From the NCBI RefSeq assembly GCF_010389155.1, contig NC_057762.1, positions 30,192,055-30,256,054 of the forward strand: a stretch of 64,000 nt of DNA, read 5' to 3'. This stretch comes from Erigeron canadensis (Eukaryota; Streptophyta; Magnoliopsida; Asterales; Asteraceae). This document shows, piece by piece, positions 58,254 to 64,000 of this stretch (position 1 is the stretch's first letter; each line of letters begins with the position of its first letter). The translations under genes and the position numbers were made by a program. A model generated the notes under the pieces. The model saw only the letters and a list, made by a program, of their open reading frames with translations. It was not told the DNA's origin and made no database searches.

Positions 58254-58885
58254 AGATAAAACAAGGAATTTGTAGCGGATATTTTTGTAGTTTATATTTG
58301 TTTCGATATAAATAAAAACATATGTTTAGGTTTGAATTCACCGGCAATTTTAACAAACTTATTAACATAACACGATACCAAATTAAGAGGTTTTGTTTGT
58401 TTCTTTTTTCACTCTTATATGTTTCGTGTCATATTCATATTTGAAAAAAAAAAAAACAGTTTTTTCAATAGGTCGCACGATATGACCTTAAAAAATGATA
58501 AATATTTGTGTATTATCATGTAACTAGTTAAAAACCTACTAAGACACAAATTGATCTGTGAAATCTATTAATACCTACTTAAAAACTTGTTAAGACACAA
58601 ATTGACCCCTTAAGACCTGCTCTTACCCGTTGAAATATATTAACAGTTTTTAATAGGTTTATTGCATGCCCTGTTGAGAGTTGTGTCGTGATTTTGTTTG
58701 GAAAAAATTACATGATTAGTTATTGGGTCGTGTTCAGGTTTGACCTTGAAAAATTCATCTTTAAACATGTTCCGTATATTCTATAATAACCACCCTAAAT
58801 TCAATAAAAGTTAGTTGCATTCAAACTCTTAAAAGACCAAATGGATAAAGGTTTGGTTTGGATTCAATATCCTAATTCCTACCAA
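58254..58885. other. Nudix-like gene 5' flank
   Basis: Promoter-side AT-rich DNA with a poly-A run at 58445-58456 and a repeated ACCTACT..AAGACACAAATTGA stretch (about 58533-58605). No gene. Confidence 0.4.
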
Positions 58886-58890
58886 CCATT

Positions 58891-59193
58891 TGAAAGAGTC
58901 GTTATTTAGTTGAAGAATAAAATTGCCACCATATGTCTGCACATGGACTGCACATGGTTTTGGTTGTTACTTAGTTGTTTTGCTGCACATTTTTCTTTGT
59001 TTAAATTTACGTTAAGTTAGTCTAGTTTGTTACAGAATATTATGGGATGACCATGTATTCCTTAAGAATAGGTATTTCTGTTATTTTTCATTTGAACGTG
59101 TTCTGTTAGGCTCTATAAATGGGCTAGTGTTGATCTCAATAAAGGATCAGATAATTGAGTGTGTTTTTGCTTATAACTGCTACTACTCTTTCA
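58891..59193 (+). repeat. 5' LTR of the copia element
   Basis: 303 bases. CTATAAATGGG near 59113-59123 is the likely TATA box of the element's U3/R boundary. Differs from the 3' LTR at five positions, all substitutions. Confidence 0.93.
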
Positions 59194-59236
59194 AGTGGTA
59201 TCAGAGCAAAACTTGTGAGGTATCTGCCAGTGATAA

Positions 59237-62200
59237 ATGGCTATTGAAAACGCTAATTTCCAACCCCCCAGTGTCCCAAAGTTCGATGGTGATTACGAAC
59301 ACTGGAGCTTGTTGATGAAGACCTTGTTACGATCCAAAGAGTACTGGGTCGTGATTGATCCAGGATATGAAGAACCAAAGGAAAGAGCAGATATCTCGAT
59401 TGCACAACAGGCTGCTCTCGAAGTCATGCGTCTTAAGGATCTGAAGGCTCAAAACTACTTGTTCCAATCAATTGACAAGCAGATAATTAAGACCATGACC
59501 CACAAAGAAACATCAAAGCAAATCTGGGAGGCTATGAAGAACAAGTATCAAGGAAATGCAAGGGTGAAGAAGGCGCAACTGCAAAGGTTACGAAGAGATT
59601 TCGAGACCTTAGAGATGAAGAATCATGAAGGAGTAACGGAGTACTTTGGGAGAGTCATGACATTGGCTAACGAAATGAGAAACTTTGGAGAAGACATGAC
59701 CGATGTAAAGGTTGTAGAAAAGATTCTCAGATCTTTGACAGAGAAGTACAATTACGTTGTATGCTCCATTGAAGAATCTCAAGATACAGACTCGATGTCT
59801 GTTTTATTAGGGAGTAGAGATACACCAAAAGGACGAAGGTATGTAATGGTGTTAATTGATGATTACTCTAGAAAAGGGTGGGTATATTTTCTCTCTAGGA
59901 AAAGTGAATGTTTTGAAACTTTTAAGAAGTTTAAAGTTAAAGTTGAAAATGAAACAAACCTAACCATAAAAAGTCTAAGAAGTGATCGTGGGGGAGAGTT
60001 TACTTCTAAAGAATTCAATGATTATTGCGATACTGTTGGAATAAAGAGACAGTTAACCACTGCCTACACACCCCAACAGAATGGAGTTGCAGAACGTCGC
60101 AATAGAACATTGATGAATATGGTTAGATGCATGCTGTTAGAAAAAGGATTACCTAAATGGTTATGGTGTAAGGCTGCAAAGTGGGCATGTCATGTTCTAA
60201 ATAGATGTGCCACCACTTCCTTAGAAGACAAAGTCCCTGAAACCTTATGGTTTGGTCACACCCCAAATGTTGATTACATTAAGATATTTGGGTGTATTGG
60301 ATACGTACATGTTCCCTCTCAATTAAGAACAAAGCTAGAAGACAGGAGCCACAAGTGTGTATTTTTGGGAATAAGCACAAAGTCTAAAGCATATAAGATG
60401 TATGATCTTATGTTGGAAAAGATGCATACTAGCAAAGATGTGATTTTTGCTGAAGAAGAAACGTGGGTATGGGAGAAAAGGAGTTTAGGTAATAATAAAC
60501 TCTTAATTTTAGATGAAGAAAGTATGGAAGATCAAAATGAAAATTCTGACAGGTTACAAACAAATGTGACTGGTCAAGTGGGTGAAGTGGGTAATAACCA
60601 AAGTATGGTCACTCCCTCAAGGACAACTCACGAAAGTGGTCCTAGTAAAGTGGCTACTACTGATGATGACACTACACTTCAACAAGATACAAGTTCTACT
60701 TTAAATACTAGGGATGGTACAAGTAAAAGGAATAAAGCTACACCTAGTTGGATGACAGATTATGAAAGTGGGGAAGGACTTTTAGATGATGAGGTGCATT
60801 TTGTCTCATTGGAAGACCCAATAAGCTATGAAGAGGCAGCCAAGGATCCAAAGTGGGTCAAAGCAATGCAAAGTGAGATAGAGTCCATATTAAAGAATGA
60901 AACGTGGGAATTGGTGGATCTGCCAAAAGGAGCTAAACCCATTGGAGTTAAATGGCTGTATAAAACTAAACTGAATGAAAAAGGTGAAGTTGATAAGTTC
61001 AAGGCACGCTTCGTGGTTAAAGGGTGTTCACAAAATAAGGGCATAGACTACAATGAAGTCTTTGCCCCTGTGGCTCGATGGGATACAGTGAGAAGTTTAG
61101 TAGCAGTTGCTGCAGAGAAAGGGTGGAAGATAAACCAGTTTGATGTTAAATGTGCTTTCTTAAATGGAGAGTTGCAAGAAACAGTTTTTATAAATCAACC
61201 TCCTGGCTTTGTCAAGAAAGGATAAGAAATGAAGGTTTGCAGATTAAAGAGAGCTTTATATGGATTAAAACAGGCACCACGAGCCTGGTTTAATCGTATT
61301 GAAAGGTATTTTTTGAAGGAGGGTTTCTGCAAAAGTGAGTATGATCATACTCTCTTCATAAAAACTACTAAAGATGGAAGTGTAATAGTCAGCTTATATG
61401 TGGATGACTTAATTTACACTGGTGACAACAAAGAGTTATGTGAAGTATTTAGGGTGTCCATGATGAAGGAATTTGAGATGACCGATTTGGGAATGATGAA
61501 ATATTTTCTTGGAGTGGAAGTGAATCAAGGGAAGGCTGGAATCAGTATGTGTCAAAGGAAGTATGCTAGAGAAATATTGAATTGATTTGGGTTGTGGGAA
61601 AGCAATGGGGTCAGAAATCTTATAGTACCTGGAACTATTGTCACTAAGGCCGGAGTTGGAGCTAAGGTAGATGAAACCGAATATAAGAGCCTAGTTGGGA
61701 GTCTTATGTACCTGACAGTTACAAGACCTGATCTTATGTATGCTGTAAGTTTCATTTCAAGGTTCATGTTTGATCCTAGAGAAGAGCACTATGCTTTAGC
61801 TAAAAGGATACTAAGGTATGTAAAAGAAACTTACAGTTTTGGTTTATTTTACAAGAAAGAAAGTGGGTTTGAATTAAAGGTATACACGGATAGTGATTAT
61901 GCTCGTGACACTGAAGATAGAAAGTGTACATCGGGTTATGTTTGTTTGTTAAGTGAAGCTGCAATATGTTGGAGCTCAAGGAAGCAAGAGATAGTCACTC
62001 TGTCATCTACCGAAGCTGAATACGTAGCTGCAACAGCTTGTGCTTGTCACAGTATTTGGCTTAAAGGACTGCTGAAAGAAATTCGAGGTGAAGATGTGGG
62101 CTCAATCAAGATTGCATGTGACAACAGTTCCGCAATTAAGCTATCAAAGAATCTAGTTCAACATAGGAGAACGAAACACATTGATGTTCGTTATCATTAC

Positions 62201-62353
62201 TTAAGGAATTTGGTGAACGATGGGAAAATTCATCTCTCATTTTGTCCTACTTTGGAGCAAGTTGCAGATGTGATGACAAAGCCTGTGAAGTTGGAAACGT
62301 TTGAGAAGATGAGGATGCTCCTGGGTGTTCGTAAGCTTGAAGAATTAAACTAA
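59237..62353 (+). pseudogene. Copia gag-pol polyprotein with internal deletion and two nonsense codons
   Basis: The frame opens at MAIENANFQPPSVPKFDGDY (gag, UBN2-like, to about 59800). It then passes directly into the integrase core (YVMVLIDDYSRKGWVYF, SDRGGEF, NGVAERRNRT). The CCHC zinc knuckle, the aspartic protease and the integrase zinc domain, with the first catalytic Asp, are missing, so an in-frame deletion fused gag to mid-integrase near 59805-59840. RT follows (WVKAMQSEIESI; FDVKCAFLNGEL; YVDD at ~61397), then RNase H (VYTDSDYARD; SSTEAEYVA). All segments are in one frame, but TAA at 61223-61225 and TGA at 61583-61585 interrupt RT. Confidence 0.93.
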
Positions 62354-62385
62354 ATATGCTTATATTTTAGTTTAAGAGAAGGATT

Positions 62386-62688
62386 TGAAAGAGTCGTTAT
62401 TTAGTTGAAGAATAAAATTGCCACCATATGTCTGCACATGGACTGCACATGGTTTTGGCTGTTACTTAGTTGTTATGCTGCACGTTTTTCTTTGTTTAAA
62501 TTTACGTTAAGTTAGTCTAGTTTGTTACAGAATATTATGGGATAACCATGTATTCCTTAAGAATAGGTATTTCTGTTATTTTTCATTTGAACGTGTTCTG
62601 TTAGGCTCTATAAATGGGCTAGTGTTGATCTCAATAAAGGATCAGATAATTGAGTGTGTTTTTGCTTATAACTGTTACTACTCTTTCA
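62386..62688 (+). repeat. 3' LTR of the copia element
   Basis: 303 bases, preceded by the polypurine tract; same ends as the 5' LTR and followed by the CCATT duplication. Confidence 0.93.
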
Positions 62689-62693
62689 CCATT

Positions 62694-63300
62694 AGAGGTG
62701 TAAATAAAACTGGTAAAATTGATTAAAGCGTAGTAAATTAATCGGTTCAGGATAAAACGTCATATGATTATATAACGTTTTGAATACTCATAATCTGGTT
62801 TTTAATATGATTCATAATTTAAAAGATGGCTACATATGCGTAAACCAATATAATTAATAAGTTACACACTTATATAAGAAAAATCAAAATATGTTACTAT
62901 GCTAGTATTTACACAGAAAATATTTATAATGTTGGTTTAAATGTACTTGACCCCAAAAGAAAACCAGTATTGAAATGTTTAGATTTTTTGTTCAGGGGTT
63001 GTATGTTGAAGTTTGTGGTTATTGCGTGTTTAGTGGACCGTAAGTCAAGATTATCGATTAATGTGGCACGTGGATTGCTTTTATTGGTTCCTTCGTTTCA
63101 TGGATTATGGTTCGTGATTCTTAGTTCATGTGACAATGTGACATACGTTTTTTTTTTTGTTTTGGGTGGGTATGCAGGCCATTGCCAATTGATATTTCGT
63201 ACATGGTTCGGATTTGTTTGGTCCATGTTTGAGCGTTTTACATTTTCTTATTTGTGGTTCATATGGTTTAAAACATTCATTTGTAATTTTTTTAATAGAA
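62694..63300. other. Intergenic DNA right of the copia element
   Basis: An open frame at 62970-63305 (111 codons, hydrophobic, Phe/Trp/Cys-rich) has no recognisable motif or conserved composition. I treat it as chance. Confidence 0.35.
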
Positions 63301-63304
63301 AATG

Positions 63305-63475
63305 ATAATAACAGCCCTAAGAGTTGTCATTAAAAGGTTATTATACGCATAAGAACTTGTACTTTATACATTAAAAACCGCCCCTTAAATTTTCGCATGA
63401 CAAAGTACAAATTTTAATGCGACCAAATAATCTATACTGACAGCCCTAAGGGCTGTCATTAATAAAACCCTTTTT
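63305..63475. mobile_element. Possible MITE with 'TGACAGCCCTAAGGGCTGTCA' palindromic ends
   Basis: AACAGCCCTAAGAGTTGTCA (about 63309-63330) and TGACAGCCCTAAGGGCTGTC (about 63440-63460) are each near-perfect palindromes that also pair with each other, ~130 bases apart. It fits a small palindrome-ended element or two foldback termini. No target duplication resolved. Confidence 0.4.
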
Positions 63476-63555
63476 TAATTAATGTACTAATTGAGATTTC
63501 CCCATGCTTGATAAAATATCAGTATAGATATATATATATATATACTAATTAAAGC

Positions 63556-63745
63556 AACATGGTTCGGATCAGTGTAATTACTCTGGTTTCTGAATACATA
63601 TTTCATGGTTCGATCCTCATCCCATGCAAAGGTTGAAGGGCCTTTTCTACCATTTAGGTAGAATATGAAAGCAGATTTTCAACTTATGTAGAGGTAAGGT
63701 CTACCTACATCTTAACCTCCCCACACACCTTCAAAGTATTGAAGC
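63556..63745 (+). mobile_element. SINE (same family as 19640-19872)
   Basis: ATGGTTCGGATCAGTGTAAT (A-box region) and CATGGTTCGATCCTCATCCC (B box), then GCAAAGGTTGAAGGGCC, AGGTAAGGTCTACCTACATC and TTAACCTCCCCACACACCTTC. This is the best preserved copy of the family here. Confidence 0.6.
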
Positions 63746-64000
63746 TCAAAACCCACAAAATGCGTCATTCAGCATTAACTTATTTTCCTTTCCTACCACT
63801 TGATGACATAAAATTTTGTTGTGATGTTACTTTTTATATCTTTTGTTTTTTATTATTCTAAGCAATATAACACATATTAACTATCATCTTGCATTCTTGC
63901 GTATCTTTTCATCCTATGTCCATTAATTTACACAAGATTGGGAATTTATCTACCAAAACTTGGAGATAAAGTATGTAACTAATTTAGCGCTACAAAGTAC
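63746..64000. other. AT-rich right edge
   Basis: No feature recognised. Confidence 0.35.

Larger units (their letters stand above)
58891..62688 (+). mobile_element. Ty1/copia LTR retrotransposon, recent but defective
   Basis: Two 303-base LTRs (58891-59193 and 62386-62688) begin TGAAAGAGT and end ACTCTTTCA, flanked by the 5-base duplication CCATT (58886-58890, 62689-62693). The primer-binding site TGGTATCAGAGC, complementary to initiator tRNA-Met, is at 59196-59207. A purine-rich tract (AAGAGAAGGAT) precedes the right LTR. Domain order gag, INT, RT, RNase H is the copia order. By eye the LTRs differ at 5 of 303 sites, so insertion is recent. It cannot move on its own, as noted for the polyprotein. 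Confidence 0.95.

Noticed and set aside
57844..58315. Two + strand open frames rich in Gly and Trp opposite the Nudix-like gene
   Set aside because: They are antisense shadows of the His/Pro-rich N-terminal coding region.
62970..63305. 111-codon hydrophobic frame
   Set aside because: No motif or neighbour relation; composition follows the T-rich strand.

Overview
This window is plant nuclear DNA. It is AT-rich, its genes are spliced with GT-AG (and two GC-AG) introns, and the gene families are those of a dicot: GIF, CID, SR34a, mitochondrial uS15, cytosolic P1, a START-domain protein, PSRP1, NHL/LEA-2 and a Nudix-like protein. Non-autonomous transposons are dense. An asterid, perhaps Asteraceae, is my guess from the look of the Helitron and MITE families; that is inference only.

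Layout, left to right. 1-0.5 kb: 3' end of an unidentified + strand gene. 1.2-3.3 kb: GRF-interacting factor (GIF) on the - strand. 4.5-4.8 kb: small protein with an MGN start, - strand. 5.4-9.1 kb: CID-family RNA-binding protein (PAM2 motif plus two RRMs), - strand, ten coding exons. 9.1-20.3 kb: a gene desert of mini-Helitrons, MITEs, SINEs and a 2.8-kb solo LTR. 20.5-27.7 kb: splicing factor SR34a, + strand, with a Helitron in its 5'-UTR intron. 27.7-35.1 kb: duplicated fragments of SR34a and of the next gene, paired MITEs, a TIR element, and a Helitron that hosts both a MULE-type foldback element and a smaller Helitron. 36.0-40.2 kb: mitochondrial ribosomal protein uS15m, + strand, with a transposon carrying a plastid phosphate-translocator (XPT-like) fragment in its third intron. 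41.5-42.6 kb: ribosomal P1, + strand. 43.4-45.5 kb: membrane-anchored START protein, - strand. 45.9-47.4 kb: a second MULE-type element. 48.2-50.2 kb: plastid ribosome hibernation factor PSRP1, - strand. 53.6-54.3 kb: NHL/LEA-2 protein, + strand. 57.3-58.3 kb: Nudix-like protein, - strand. 58.9-62.7 kb: a young but defective Ty1/copia element. 62.7-64 kb: SINE and palindromic debris.

The host genes are unlinked housekeeping or regulatory genes and do not form an operon or a biosynthetic cluster. I see no new multi-gene system. The most unusual material is the transposon architecture. It includes three nested elements with exact ends and target duplications, gene-fragment capture inside an intron, and a chimeric duplication that joins pieces of two neighbouring genes. 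Exon boundaries were read by eye from splice consensus and reading-frame continuity, and no homology search was run.
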